Positions 39,601 to 53,480 of a stretch of 64,000 nt of DNA are shown here, one piece after another. The stretch spans positions 434,001 through 498,000 of the forward strand of contig VZRS01000474.1 of NCBI GenBank assembly GCA_013398055.1, written 5' to 3'. Every line of letters begins with the position of its first letter. The stretch's first letter is position 1. The notes under the pieces were generated by a model. The model saw nothing but the letters and a program-made list of their open reading frames with translations. It was not told the DNA's origin and did not search any database. Made by a program: the position numbers and the translations under genes. Origin of the DNA: Ifrita kowaldi. Taxonomy: Eukaryota; Chordata; Aves; Passeriformes; Cinclosomatidae.

Positions 39601-42600
39601 AGCTGAGAAAAACAGGAGTATTTCACAAAACTCACTGGAGCACAGTGTGGTAGGATGCCAACAGGTTCTCTTTCGCATGCATTTTTGGAGTCAAATCTTA
39701 TTCAGCTTTGATCCTCCATCAGTCCCTCACCCTCCCGCCCCCAACAGTTTATACATCAGTGTAAACTATGCAACTACAGCAGTTACTCTCAGCTTCCTCT
39801 GACAGGAGAAGAACTGTCCTCCATCACACCAGTAATGTCCACACATGAGAGAGAAGACCAGGATTCAGGCGGTGCATGTTGGCATGATCTGACTGAGAAC
39901 ACAGAGCTGCTAGAACACTCTCTCCCTCTTGGAAAAAGTGCAGTTATTTCTCCAACACCATACCTTTGAAACCATTTTTGTTTGTTATGTGTACATGCCA
40001 GCTGGGTAGCAGATCTGGATACTGCATCTAATTCCTGTCCTCCTGCACAGGCATGTAACTTCAAAACACTTCACTCGGAGCCGGTGAAAACTGTTGTTTG
40101 CAAGAGAGAGGGAACACAGTCTAGGAGCATAAAAGATTCTACTCCTCTATTTATAGCTGGAGGCAGACGTGAAAATTGTGTTCAATCCTTAAAAGACTGC
40201 TCCAAGGAGATTCAAGTCCCACTTGCACAGAGATGATGAGGTGCTTTTAACAGCTCACCTTGTAAGGGGCTCCCCTCCTGTGTTCTCTGCTGTCCCTGAG
40301 CTGAGCTGTATCTGTCTGTAACAGCACCTAAAACAGCTGCCACCACCATTCTGCTGCACGGCCCTCTGCTCTCTGGAACCAGCTGTACCAAGGGAGCCAC
40401 AAGGGCTGACACTTCTGACAGTGTGGGCATACATTTTGTCACTGATTTTCAAAGAGGGTGAGATTTTGTTTCTGACCAAGAGCATGAACTAAGGAATAGG
40501 GAGAAAACAATTTAGTAAATTTCATCATCTCTCAAAAATAACCCATTGAAAAAAATGATTTTAAATTGTAGTAATTTTAAATACAGCAGGTAGAACATTT
40601 TTTTTCTGATGGGATGATAAGGCAAAACAAAGTTAAAGTACAGCTAAAACAGTTAAGTCTTCTGTCTGATATTAATTTTACTGAGTTTTGTCAGATATTG
40701 CTAGAGAACACGTCACCTGGATGGCACTTATAAACAAAATACTTTAAAAATTAAAATAATCTCACAAGTTCATCCTACATGAGCGAGGAAATTTTCATAT
40801 TTCAGAAGATAGTTCTAACCAATCTAAATCTAAAAAGTCAATGCATATTTTAAAAAATCCACTTCACATCTGTTCATTGTGTATAAACCTGGAGGCAACC
40901 ACCAGCCAAAAACTTTGATCATCCAGCAGAATCTGGTATCTGAAGAGCACTGGAGGATTATCTTCATTGCTTTACTCTCAAATGTGTTATGAAAATAACA
41001 ACTTCAATGAAAAAACATCTTGCAGTTGTAATGCCATTCAAATACTCTTGAAGCAATAAGGCAAACTGACTGAAGTATCCTCCACTTACAACCACACAAT
41101 TCTCTTTAAAGCTTCTATGTCACTCCATTGAGAGGGTGATATCAAATAGAGCCCAAGAAAAGAAGAAGTTTGAAGAAAAAATGTTCAACTATTTGCCCAG
41201 AAAATGTAAGTAAAGGTTATGTTTACTTTTAAGTTAAGGTCACAAATACTGTTTATATACATTGAAGTGGAAAAGAAAATAGTCCTGCTTGTGCCACTTC
41301 AGTAGTCTCAAATCCCCATTTATGTGGCAAGTTTCTGTAGAAACTTCTTGAGCTCCCAATTCATGGTCACAGACCCATCTGCAACCAATCAACAGATTGT
41401 ACTTGTGCAGTTTTCATATTCACCGATTCCATCAATTATGTCTCTTGTAATTCCAAACAAACTCAGCATTAGGTAACACTTCACCACATACTGGCTCTTT
41501 CAACAAATAAGCTGTTAATCATCAAGCTGTTAATCAATACGGAACATGAAATATCCCTTAGCAAGGATTTGAGGATTATCTCATCTAATTAGATATAAGC
41601 ATGTTTTCTAAACTGTGGGTTTAAGCCAAATCCCAATAAAAAGATTTCCATTGATTTACATTGAGTTTTGGATCAAGCACTGAGAGAACTCGATTTTGCA
41701 ATTCAAAGAGAAAGAGACCTTAAAAAAAAGTGTAACTAGATGATGAAGGGAAAAAAAGTGGTTAACAGAGTTATATCATCTGGCACAGAAATGGACTGGA
41801 CAGTCCATATCCCTGCTAGGGTAGGGTCTTGAGGGAGACACTGCTGAGACTTTCTGGATTTCTTTGATGTCATGCAAGTGTAATAATCCATCCAGCCACT
41901 GGCTTTCAGGTTCCTAAAAGCAGAGTTGATTCTAGCAGACACACTAGAACTCATTTTATTGTTTATTTGTATAACTGCCAGCCACCTGCAGACACTTGAC
42001 AATCATGGACAAAGATAAATTATCAAAAGGAAGTACAGCTATTGAAAATTGTCAAAGATTTGCAGAACTCTGCATTGAAACTGCATAAGCCTAGCCCTTA
42101 ATCCATCTGAAACAGTTTGTTATGTAACTGGTAATGGATATTTGTTAGTTACAAGTTTATTTTGCTTTTTAATGATTCTACCAACCAAGTGTTCACTTTA
42201 GCTCTTGGGTAGTTATTCCACTAATAGGACCCCCTGTTAGCATGCTTTAAAGTCTATATTCCTCCACGTCATTACTTAAAAATAAGAAATCATTCTGCCA
42301 CTTTGTCTTACCAGAAGCAATTTTCTCCTCCTGTGTGTATTCACAACCTTGAAACACTACAGAGTAGTTGCCACCTCTTCTCTCAGAGGCCTCCTTTTCC
42401 CCTTTTCCCTGCAAGCTATGAAGCTTTATTTCTGTCACAGTGTCCTTCCAGGTGATAAACCTTTTCATTTCAGACCATTCATAATTCTTCTTGCTTCTCT
42501 TTTAAATTCTCTGCAGTCTGTAACCTTTTCTCAGCAATGAGATGCACAGCTCCAAACAAGCAGCTGTATATTGGCAGATAAATAGAAAAGCTATTTTCTT

Positions 42601-43707
42601 TGGTCTACTGCAGTGGAATGTCTTTTGCTCTGAGTCACACTGGTTTTGTACAAGCAAAGAAGGATCAATAGGGAAATGAAATTTAATTTAACACATCATA
42701 TCCATATGCAACTATTCATGGAACTGGAGATAACCAAAATGTGAAATAAGTCTAATAAAAATTATTACATGCTTTTTGATAATTTGCTGCATTGTACAAG
42801 AGGTAGTTATTCCAAGGATATGACTATTTAAAAATTGTTCAATTACACATGAAATGAATTATCACCACATTTCTATGAGAGAAAATGTATTAATGTTCAA
42901 TTGAGCCTGAACCAGTGGTGGAACAGGTGAGAATAAACTGCTGGATACCCTGACTGAGGGTTCAAAATCGCATTTTAATGAATTAAGTACAGATTAATTT
43001 TTATATGAAATTACCACAATGGCCTATTTGGGTTCCACTCGAGCTGTATTTCAGGAATAACTGCACACTACTGGATTGCTTGTTCATTGCCAGTCACATC
43101 TGTGCTGGCCTGGGACCAAAGCAGTGTCCTTCTGTGATGCAGCTATCTGCTGCTCATAGGAATGGCTATTTGAATGCAATTAGTAATTGCTGTTAAGTCT
43201 GACTATAAACCACAGCACTTCCCTTCTCATTTCATTTTGCAGTCCATCATTATTTGCTTGTTACAGTATCCATAAAGTACTGATTTGTTGAGTGGTTCAA
43301 AGAGCATTCAAAGAGATACTTCGTGGGGCCTGATTCTTCTCTCTTGAATGCTTGTGCAGAATGGAGTTTGTCACCTGAGGTCTGTGGTAAAACTGGTGCA
43401 ACAGGAGTTCAGGCTCAGTGAATGCAGCATAGCCACTTACACCCACTACACATGCTCGCAGACATCACTGCTCCAATTACTGTCACACTGCCACGCTGGC
43501 AGGACTGAGTTGAAAACCCAAAGCTGGGGAATGGCAGCTCCACTGCAGCTTTTCTTTTGAGGATTTTGTCTACCCTCTCTCATTAACTTGATGATGAAAC
43601 ACGATGCTGTAAGATGTGTGCAGATAAAGCTCAAATCTGCACTATCAGCTGTACAAACTATCCTACAATAAAGTGCATCATTGATGAACACTACAGCAGC
43701 AATTTCT

Positions 43708-43738
43708 GGAGCATGCAAACCCGTCATCCGCATGCTCC
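43708..43738. repeat. 9-bp perfect inverted repeat beside homeodomain-like sites
   Basis: GGAGCATGC (43708-43716) pairs with GCATGCTCC (43730-43738) across 13 bases. It is followed by TGATTAAATTACTCTAATTA (about 43747-43766), rich in TAAT cores. Confidence 0.6.
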
Positions 43739-45339
43739 TGAGCTGCTGATTAAATTACTCTAATTAAATGCAAGAAGTTTTCCTACATTCACAGACTGTG
43801 AATACCTGATTCCATCTACTTTATGTAGTTCCCTGGCATAAAGAAGGAAATTGCCAGAAATTCAACCTAGTAAACTGTCAGATACAGAAAAACCCCAAAG
43901 GTGATCGTAATTTCCAGATGCTCCAAGTCCTCCTAATACGCGTGCTGACAGAGTTTCAGTGCTGGTGCAGGCAACTGCGTCGCACTTGCCCAGTGTCAAA
44001 GAGCACGCACCTAAGGCAGGTCCTCTGCTGGTACAAGGTGGCATTGCTCCAGTGGCTTGTGTCTGCTAGCCAAGGTTCTAGTCCACATGACCTGGCTGAA
44101 AACACCAAGGAAAAATTATTTTGTTCCTGAGCAGACCATGTTTTTGATAGCTAACTAGGAGCTATTTCACAGTCAACAAAATGTCCATTGACCACTCTCC
44201 TACACTCTCCTACAATCGGATCATTCAGGGGTATTTCTTAGGCTTATTTCTCTTTTTGAATAAGCTCATTTCTTCTTCCTGGTTTGCTTCCCAGTTCCTC
44301 TCTGTGGATTATTGTCTCCTCTGCACATGATTTCAGTGTCTCTTTGAGCTTTCTCATTCATTTCGGGCCATTTCCCAGCCCCGTGATTCTGTTTCAGCTG
44401 TCTCTCATGTCCTCATTTCCCCCCCTTCTTCTGCTCTCACATTTCCTCAAGTAAAACAGCAAAACAGTTTTTTGTCCACTTCTGGTATGTACAATACTAA
44501 ATTAACACGGAAAGATTGGAGATTCTGAAGGGCACACCAGATGTTTTTCTGAGGCTTTCTGTGATGTTTGTACCATATTCTCACTGAGGAGGTGCAAAAG
44601 TAAGGAATAGAAGACAAAGAGGAAGCAGCGGAAAGTAAAAGTGATTGAAATTTCTTAATGAAAAATAAAACAAAAAAAAGGTTCTATTTCCAGGTGCTGA
44701 TGAAGTAACCATTAAATAGATTGTTCATTTGCCATATAGTTCAAATGTGTCATTAAATTCTTATACCTAGTAAGCAGACATGGTTGTGCGAATCCAACAA
44801 AGCTAGGACTTAGTACAAGTTCATAAATAAGGATAAAAACTCCAGTACTAATACTAATTGTAATCCAAGAACTGTGTTGTGAACTGATTTCTAGCTGGCC
44901 TTATCTCCTCCTGAAAATTTTCCACTAACGTATTTTCTGATAAAAATAATATAACTCATGCTAAAAATTCAAAGGCCAGGCATATAAACAAAAGATACCT
45001 GGCTTTTCAGTTCTTCTCACACACAGCTTTTACAAAGAGGAAATAACTGCAGATAGATACACCCATCTAACTAAGAAAAGAAATGGATGTACTGGGTCCA
45101 CCCAAACTCCATTTTCAATTTTTTTCCAATGATTAACTAACAATTTAAAGAAAATATCTGATATACAGCTCATTCTTTAGACTAGTATACCACAACACTA
45201 TAATCCAACACTTTCCTTAAAAACAATAATATTCTACCTTTGACCAAAAAACCCCTCAGATTCTGCATGCCATTAGGACTATTTATGTGAGTCATTATCT
45301 CTAAAGAAAGGGCAAAAATAGGGTAACAGAGTCCTAGCA

Positions 45340-45525
45340 ATAGTGAAAAAGTATATAGTGCTTTTTGCCAACTCCGAATGCCCTTTACAAATCCTATTTG
45401 AATTTTTTCTAATTCAGTTTTATAAATGTGAATAAAGAAATAAACACCTAAATAAATTATTTTCCAAAGGTCATGCAGAAAGAAAGAATAGATTAACCTA
45501 TGCTTTAAGCACCAGATTAGATCTT
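45340..45525 (-). repeat. MIR/CORE-SINE-like remnant, antisense
   Basis: Order of decayed blocks on the plus strand: TAGTGCTTTTTGCC, CAGTTTTATAAATGTGAATA, TTTTCCAAAGGTCATGCAGA and CCTATGCTTTAAGCACCAG. This follows the reverse complement of MIR-type SINEs (AGTGCTTTACA, TTTTACAGATGAGGAAACT, TTGCCCAAGGTCACACAG, TGCTCTTAACCACTA). Highly diverged. Confidence 0.45.
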
Positions 45526-48500
45526 AAAACATGGTGGCTCTGCCATGAAGCCTCTTGGGCAACCTTGCACCAGTCACTTAATATAATTTTATTTTCTGCA
45601 GATAGGATTGAATAAAGCAATATCAGCATGTAAGATCTGGGAGAAAAAACAAACATATGACACAGAAGCAGAAGTGCCAAGAACAAAATTCATGCTTTTA
45701 ACTCACACCCATCTATTTTACAGACAAGACTCCCTCCTTGGATAAGCATAAGCATGTAGTTCAAAATATAGGATGCCTCTACCAATGCTAGCACATTGGG
45801 ATAGCACATTAAGAGAGAAGCCTATTAAATAAAACAAGCAACAATTTCTGGAAGAGAAATTCATACAGCCTTGCACTTTTCTAACCAGTTTTCTTACATT
45901 CTCACAGTCATTAAAATGCATAAAAATTATTATTTCCAAAACAGCATTACCATGAATTATCACCACCCGTGTTGCCTAGCAACTGGAGTAATTTTTGAAT
46001 AGTGAGCTGTATAAACCAGTATTGGAGTTTGTGCAAATGGGTGTTCATTTGAGGGTTTAAAACACATTCATCTTGGAAATCAGAGGCAGATAATGCAGCA
46101 CTAATATAAAACTGGAATTCTCTTAAAAACATAAAATGGCACTAATGATTACTGCATCTTAGCAAAACCCTTCTGTAGCAGATCTGAGCCCAACCATATT
46201 TGGTCATGCCAGAACTGACTCCCTTGCTCTTCCTTGAGCTTGCGAGTGCCCCTTTCCAATTTTTTTGAAGATATTTGACATTCCCATGGAGAAAATAATT
46301 CTTTGCCAGTCTTCTGAAGGATTTGTTCATACCTCAAGAGCAAAAGAAACTGGTGACATAAAATGGCAATGTATTTAAGTCAAATAAAAATTCTATTTTT
46401 ATATAACACACCGAGCTGGAAGAACTTAGTGGTTCATACCATGACAGAACAATGTGCTTATTAAGATTCAAAATAGTAGAATTCTGGAAACAGTGACAGT
46501 AATAGTGACAAAGACACTGAGATATTAGAGAGAGTTTAAAAGTACATATATGAAAGACACAAACTCCCAGAAATCATGGTCTGGTCCCTCATTAGCTGCA
46601 AGTATTTGCCCAGTATAGAGATTCTTGTTCATTCTTCAGACCTATGCAAAATTTGACTTGAATACAAGATCCCCCAAACCATATCAAACCACATCGTTTG
46701 ATGTCTGAGAATTTCTACATTACTTTCTTACAACTTCAGTAGACAAGTTCCTGCTAAAGCTCATATCAATCTTTGTTACTATTCCCAAAATGGGAATGTA
46801 TGGGGGGCTCTTCCCAAGGGAGTAAGATTCCAATTGAATCGTTTCCAAGGCTTAGCCTTATGGGTAAAAATTAAAGAAAAGCAACATGTGCTGAAAAACA
46901 GCATGTGTTTTTTATACAGACTGCAGGTGGAGAGGCAAATTCATCCCTGGCACAAACACAGAGACCACTGAAGGCAATGCAGTGGCATCTGCTCACCCCA
47001 GCTATGAATCTGAACAAGCTTTTCCCTACAACGACTACCTGCGGAGATAAAGCTGGATACAAAACCGAAGCGAATTTAAGAGCCCGCAGCCTCTCAGAGT
47101 TTAGAGAACCAAATTTCTGCAGTAAGCAAAAACCTATGCATTGTGAGTTTCCAGGCTCCCAGGAAGCCATGCAGCGCCTACTGACAGGCTGCCATAAAAT
47201 ACTTAATGGCTGTTTAATAGCTCAGATACAGAAAAGATGCTCCATTTTGTCTGCTGCTCTGTGGAAATTTACTGAGACCACACACAATGTGCAGAGCTGT
47301 CATATAAGAAAACACTTCCATTGTTTCCCTTTGGTCCCACTCAAAAAAGGCAGTTAACAAAAATATAATTTTATACTTAGCAGTGAAAGAGAACATCCCT
47401 AGAGAAAGGGGAATTATCCCAGCTAGACAGGCTAGTCACTGTTCTAAACAAGAGGTGCCACTGAACACATATCACCTCTGTCTGTGGGGTACTCAGACTC
47501 TTCTACAGTGCAGCACAGACACACCCACATCCCCCATCCTCTCATCTCCACCAAGGCGCAGGACACGCCTGTACTGCCAGGTCACTGAGCAGTGTCTGTG
47601 CTCATCCAGCCTCCAAAACTCTTATTTCCATTGCTCACGGGAAAAAATGCTTTCTGGATTCTTCTCAGCAAGAAGAAGAAAAAGTTTTCCCCAAAATATG
47701 CCAGTATATTTTTCAAATTATATTTTAAAAGTCCTCTTACAAACAGGACATTGCCTCTGATTTACAGATGACCAACCACTTCTTTATACTATCTGGTATC
47801 TCCTTATAGGAAGAATTCTTATTAGGAGTGACTTCAAAGGGGGACTGTGGCCTGAAGAGAGCTTCTTTCAGCAGTACAGACATTGATGAGAAATATGCTG
47901 ACATCTCTGGCAGTGTAGGCTCAGAAGTGCAACAGCTGGGAGTCACAGCAAAAAGAAATTGAACACACAGCAAGTAGAAGATGTGTATGGTAATGCTTTT
48001 CTCCTGGTCAGTCATTGCCAGGAAAAACAATTGTTGTATTTGTAACTATCCCCTGTATGTTTAGTTCTAGCCTAGCGAGCATTGCTAATGTCATCTTTTT
48101 TATTCCTACAGGTGACCTTCTCTTCAATCCATAAAATCCAACAGGAGGGTATACAAGTTTTCAATAAGCGTTGCTTGAGTTACACTTTGTGAAGGGCAGA
48201 ATTCAAGCTGTTTTCACACTATGCCTAGGTGCATGATCCATGAAACATTTAATGAATGTTTATACATGGAAATTTGGTTAGTCATTAACTGAATTCCCAT
48301 CTGATTGAGCTCCAGGAATGGGAATTTTTCCAGAAAGTGGTTTTTAAGTCCAGACTGCAAAATAATTTTTTAAAATAAAGGTTGGAAGATAAATAGAATT
48401 ATAACCAATCTCAATTAATTTTTATTTTCCAAAATGAAGACAACACCAAAGAAGCAATCTTGAATGAACGTGTGAAAATAATCATATTTGCAGCCTTTTA

Positions 48501-49484
48501 AATGCTAAAAAGGGTAAAATGCATGGACTGACACATTGCTCTGTAGATGAACTGGTTCATTCTCCATGTCATCCTGTTGTTCCTAACTCCCAATGTCATA
48601 CACCTGTGCATCACGAATGGTGACATTCATTGGCAGTTTGATTACAAGATGCTACTGGAAGCCATTCCCATGATGCTAGTTGCTACTCCCTAGGTTCTAG
48701 GCTAGAGAAATGCAATATCACCCACAAAATTAGAAACTTCTCAATAGGAAGGCCTGGGCTGGGTAATGAATCCAAGCTTCCTCTCAGACCTGCACCCCCA
48801 GGATGCATGGGGCGAGGCAGTGATGAAGAGAAATGAGCTCAAGGCATGCCCACTAGGTGAGCAGTTCCTCTTTTTACCCAGAAGTCACCTGCAGTAGCAA
48901 AGGCCACTGGTCTACTCTGGCAAATAGGGCCTACTTCTTTTTTGCAAATGAAAGGCTGAGGTTCAAACCATGCAAAAATAAAATGCAAAGTAACCTTAGA
49001 TCACAGAAGGAATCTCATGACAAACATGCATGCTCATTGTGACATGTATTTCCAAAAAATTAAATTCCATACAATGGACAGCAAGATAATTTTCTCTACA
49101 GCACAGCATTATGGCAGCAATGTTCCTCTCCTTGGAACAAATATGAAATGCTCTCACATGCTTTGAAACATTAAAAAAATATTTGAACAGTCACAGAGAA
49201 CAAAACCCTAATGTGTTGAGCTTCAAACCTTAAGCTCTTTCAGCCACCTGGGCCTATTTCAGCAGGCTTCTTCCTTTGAAACCTATTTGTCAAACACAGT
49301 GTAGCTACCAGGTGTAAGGTCAGATCAGGTGTCACTGAACCTCAGGCAGCTCTTGCTGTAGCTCAAGAGGGCTGCATTGACCTCAGCAGACTGTTTTCCT
49401 CCTTACCCAAATCTGCCTCAGGCCCAGACAGACAAACTGCTTTCAAGCATCCTCTCATTAGGCACAAGCCAGACCACCACTTAC

Positions 49485-49644
49485 TTGTACGGGATGTGTT
49501 TGCTTCCATTGACAAGGGCGAGGATGACATTGCCCAGCGCTGGCAAGGAGAGACAGAGGCCAGAGCTCCCCTCGCGGCTTTTGCTGAGCACTTTCACGCA
49601 GCTGCCCAGGTCAATAAGGTGCAAGCGGCTGCGACCTCCAGACA
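49485..49644 (-). CDS. KIF26B: KIF26B exon: switch II region of motor domain (window residues 250-302, two bases of Lys303)
   Basis: A 160-nt exon that completes Met250 and reads SGGRSRLHLIDLGSCVKVL, ending ALVNGSKHIPY. The strand L-H-L-I-D-L leads into switch II. Ordinary kinesins have D-L-A-G-S-E; this protein has D261-L-G-S-C265, so the catalytic-cycle glutamate is absent. The following L-P-A-L-G-N-V-I-L-A-L and H-I-P-Y-K match the conserved LxxLxxVIxAL and HIPYRDSKLT region that contacts microtubules. The acceptor is TTTATGGCAG and the donor is a strong AA followed by gtaagt. The lysine codon is completed by the next exon, 28.4 kb away. Confidence 0.96.
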
Positions 49645-51718
49645 CTGCCATAAACAAAGAAAGCAGACAGTTAGTGTGGGCCTCCAAAAGCAGCTCCCCA
49701 GGAAAGCAAAAGACTCACCATGACTTGTGAAGAGGAAACAACCCAGAAGCCTTCCCTAATTCCTGTTAGCAGACACGGCTGTAGGGGTCCTGCTAACGCC
49801 CCGTCAGCCTTTACAGCTGTACATTGCTGGACATTGCTGCCTACTCTGGACATACTTAAAAATTGCTGAGTACTCACCTGCTCCTGCAGGCTTAACTCTG
49901 TGAGAGTCACCAGTGTGACTATATATTTGTTAATATAGCTCTATTAGCCTGTACCTGAGTTGGCTGTGTTTCTCTCTCTCTGTCACTACTGTTTCTCTGT
50001 CTGGGAAATACAGGCTGGGAATTCCTGCTTAGTGAGTAAGAATACTTCTCTTATTTTTCCAATCCTGAATACTATATCTTAAGAAGAACCTGTGGCATCT
50101 GTGGGATGTTCAGTTTTTCTTCAAGCCTATATTCTTTCACAGTATCATTTCAGCTAAGAAAAGGTTTGCCATGCCACAGGTGATAGATCATGAAGTAGCA
50201 CCTCTGTTCTAAAAACAGTTTCTGTAAAACTGGCAATAGATCTTTATGGTTCTTTTCTTGTTTACTCTGTATCAACACACTACTTTCAGAGTGAAAAGAT
50301 GCTACCATTGAAACACCAAGATTAATAGATATTTGCTCTCTTTAAAAGTCTATGCTTCCTTAGGAATCCAGGATGGGAACTGTATAGGCTTTACAGAAGT
50401 GCTTCTAGCTCTCTACCATCACAAGACAATTTCCTAGCTGAGTTTTTTGCATCTGATCTTGGACCACTCCTCCCCATTCTCAAGAGCTAGTTTAGAAGCT
50501 GTCTGTAGGAAAAGGCAGTTTTATTACTAGGATCCTAATTCATAAGATAATAGCAATATATGAGGACACAAACACATCTTAAAGAGCAGCAGAAATACTT
50601 TTACATCTGAGTTTACCTCTGTGCAAGTTAATTCACAGCCATTTTGACACAGGATCTCAACTTGCACACTTGGTAAGAAAAAAGAGATAAGATGAAAGAA
50701 GACAGAAGACCTCCTGTGAAAGTGATTTTTACTATGGGATTTGAGAGTAACATTCCAAAAATGTATCCAGTATCTGCCAACAATTTTTAAAATACAGTGA
50801 CTTCTGCTGCTTTAAAGTCCTGTTAGTTCTTCAGCTATATCAGGTGTTAGGCAACACTGAACTTCTATGTATTCCCCTCACAAGAAAGTATCCACACACA
50901 CTGTGGGCTGCTGCACTCAATGCAAAAAGTTAGGCTGCTTTGGGGCACCAAAAAGGCATCTGCACCTCTGAACTGATCATGGAGGACCTTTGTCTCCCAT
51001 CTAAGAGTCCTTAAAACCCTTATATAGTCCCTGAGTCTTTTAAGATCACTGTCCTCAGAAGGCTGAAATTACCTTACTTGAGTGACTCCCAATCATTTAT
51101 TTAGAAAAACAAAGAAATGCATTTGGTTGCTACTGAAAATGACTGTAGGTGACTTTACTGAATCATATATAATAAATATTGCTGTTGCTAAGATTACCAG
51201 ATGTCAGGGAAACAAAAGAAAATGGAAGAAATCACTACCTTTCAAAAGCTCAGTCATATTGTTTCCACACATACTCCTGTTATACAGCTTGAGGAAATCC
51301 AGAATCAGGTAACTTACTGGTTGTTTCTTTCTTATTTAATTTACACATTGAAGTAACATTTTTAAGATTGTAGATCCACTTGATTGATCTGAAAATGAAG
51401 TTATTTGTTAGGCAAGTTCTGCACTAATGTGCCTGGCTACTATAAAGGAAAGAAGTGGAACATCCTAACACTTGGTTTTTTGTCTATGGTCACAGAGATA
51501 TTGCAGAACTGACAGCTGAAAAATGACAGTGAGCAAGTTCTGCCACAATGTCATTTATTTCAATGGTGCTAAGCCTGCTTCATGACATTCCTGGTAATGA
51601 ATCTAACAAGGAGGTAAGTACAGTACCAATGCCTTATTCTAACAGTCATTTTTTACCAAAATCACACATTAGCCAGCCCTTTAACCTCTTTTCATTTAGA
51701 AGCTGTGTTTCTCCCCCC

Positions 51719-51722
51719 NNNN
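51719..51722. other. Assembly gap of four N within a C run
   Basis: C6, then N4, then C4. The unknown bases probably mark an unresolved poly-C homopolymer of uncertain length. Confidence 0.95.
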
Positions 51723-53013
51723 CCCCTTCTTTCTATCCTTTTTTAATCCTGTTACTGGAATCTATATATCTCCACTATCTTCATGGGGGTTTTTTTTTCT
51801 GAGAAGTCCTTCATTATAGCAGGAGACAGTGATAATCACTAGGCGCCCTTTCTGAGCAGCTGGAATTCCCCCTCATTCAGTTATCAGTGGGATCTGACCC
51901 TGCCTAGCTTGGAAGGCCACTCAGATATGGGAACTTGAAGACAGGAGTATGGTATGGCCACGAGGCAAAGATGTAAGTAGAGGCAGTGGGCAAAGAATGC
52001 GGTATTCTAATCCAACAGGATCATGTCTTCTTTTTCTGAAATTATAGCCACAAGAAAATAATATTTTCCCTTTTATTAATGGTATTTGAAAGTAGTAGAA
52101 AAGGACTGTGTGTACATGTACTTTCGTGTAGTAAAAAGTATGGAGCATTAAATAATTGCAATAATTATTCCCTCAAAATCAGCCATTTTATTCCTATAAA
52201 CCAGTCTGTTTGAGTATTCACTGTCTTCCTTTCCACCGCAGGGTGGTTAATTAATAAACCTGTAGTTAATTGAGATTTCTGCCCGCCAATTCCACAGGGG
52301 TTATTACTTAAACACATGCAAACCGCATTTCCATTTAGTGCAACTTTCTGGTTTTCTCTCTTGTAAGTGTAGTCAATGCAAATTTTCTTCATTTAAACAT
52401 TAGACATTAATACTGCAGTGGTGATCACCCACTACACATCATGCCTTGCAATCTATTCCTTATTACCAATAACCTGTGCAGAGCCAGGAGCAGAAACATA
52501 TGTTGTTTCTGCAGAATTGCTTAAGCCCATGAATTTAAAGAAGCAGATGTCTCTGGTGTCTTTCAAACAAACATTTTTCACTGTAAAAAATGATTACTTA
52601 AAAAAAAAGAATTTTAATGTCAGAGTTTACTTTTTCAGCAGGGACATTTCTTATATTATACAAATCTTTTATTATTGGAACTTACTAAAAAAACCCTCTC
52701 TCTTTATATCTGCAGTCACAAACAATTTGGGAGACTTGAAACAGAAGACAAATATAATAGAAAATATAAATGGTGTGAGAAAAAAGAAAGCTTTGAAAAT
52801 TATAGAAATATATATGTAGATATGGAAGCACCTTTTCCTCATTTAAAAGTGGGATATGGAAATAAAGACAAAAGCCAGTGAAAGCATACATGGCAACGAG
52901 AGGGAGCAAGCCTATCTGAAAAATCCAGACCCTTACAAAGAACTATGAGAGTCCTTTGCATACACATAGTTGGGCCAGCAACTAAAATATCACGTATCTC
53001 CAAGAAAGGGTAT

Positions 53014-53071
53014 AGTTTATGGGTTGTCAACACCAGCTTCCCAGTTTATGGATTGCCAACATCAGCTTCCA
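53014..53071. repeat. Tandem duplication of a 29-bp unit
   Basis: AGTTTATGGGTTGTCAACAC plus CAGCTTCCC is followed by AGTTTATGGATTGCCAACAT plus CAGCTTCCA. The two units differ at about four positions. It lies in the intron close to the donor of exon 53481-53664. Confidence 0.9.
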
Positions 53072-53480
53072 CACACACTGCCCTGTTTAGGTGCCAAAGA
53101 GGAGCAGGTAACATACGGGTGGCAAGGAATTCCAGTCACCACAATATTTTAATCCATTACCTCAATGCTATCTGTAAAGATAATTATAAAAGCCAATTTG
53201 AAAAACACCTTTTTTTTTTCAGCTACAGAGGGCCACACAGGACTGAGAACTGCCAGTATCTCCACAAGAGCAACTAAACCGACAAATGATGGTAATAATC
53301 CCCAGTGGCCTTTAGTGGCCTTTGGTGGGTCTTCACCAGGCACGTGGACAATCTGTTGGTATGAGTGGCCCCACTCCATGCTGAATGGAGAACTCATTTT
53401 CACCACTAAAGAACATTGTTTGAAGGCCCAGTTTCCAGGCAGGCTTGAAGGAGACAGAGAGGAGCGAGAGGACAGCTTAC

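Larger units (their letters stand above)
21108..49484 (-). other. KIF26B: KIF26B intron, 28.4 kb, within the motor domain
   Basis: Bounded by gtaagt (49484) and TTTTGCAG (21108). Recognised contents are a GAAA microsatellite (23246-23267), an AT microsatellite (26741-26804), a CR1 fragment (28020-28286), a GC/CpG-rich patch (29640-30200), a POU-like palindrome (30266-30279), a 167-bp hairpin (30392-30558), a 16-bp tandem repeat (35051-35082), an octamer-bearing AT-rich stretch (36230-36600), a small inverted repeat (43708-43738) and an old SINE remnant (about 45340-45525). The rest is unremarkable AT-rich DNA. Open frames up to about 154 codons have no recognisable domain apart from the CR1-derived one. 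Confidence 0.85.
49645..53480 (-). other. KIF26B: KIF26B intron, 3.8 kb
   Basis: Bounded by gtaagc (53480) and TATGGCAG (49645). It contains a four-base N gap in a C run (51719-51722) and a 29-bp tandem duplication (53014-53071). Nothing else recognised. Confidence 0.87.

Noticed and set aside
45531..45650. Second, sense MIR-like copy
   Set aside because: Only one block (CTTGGGCAACCTTGCACCAG and CAGTCACTTAA) is suggestive; too little to call beyond the antisense remnant just before it.
46905..47357. A 150-codon plus-strand open frame
   Set aside because: No recognisable domain or splice support, and composition like the surrounding intron. Probably chance, though the DNA itself could be a conserved non-coding element.
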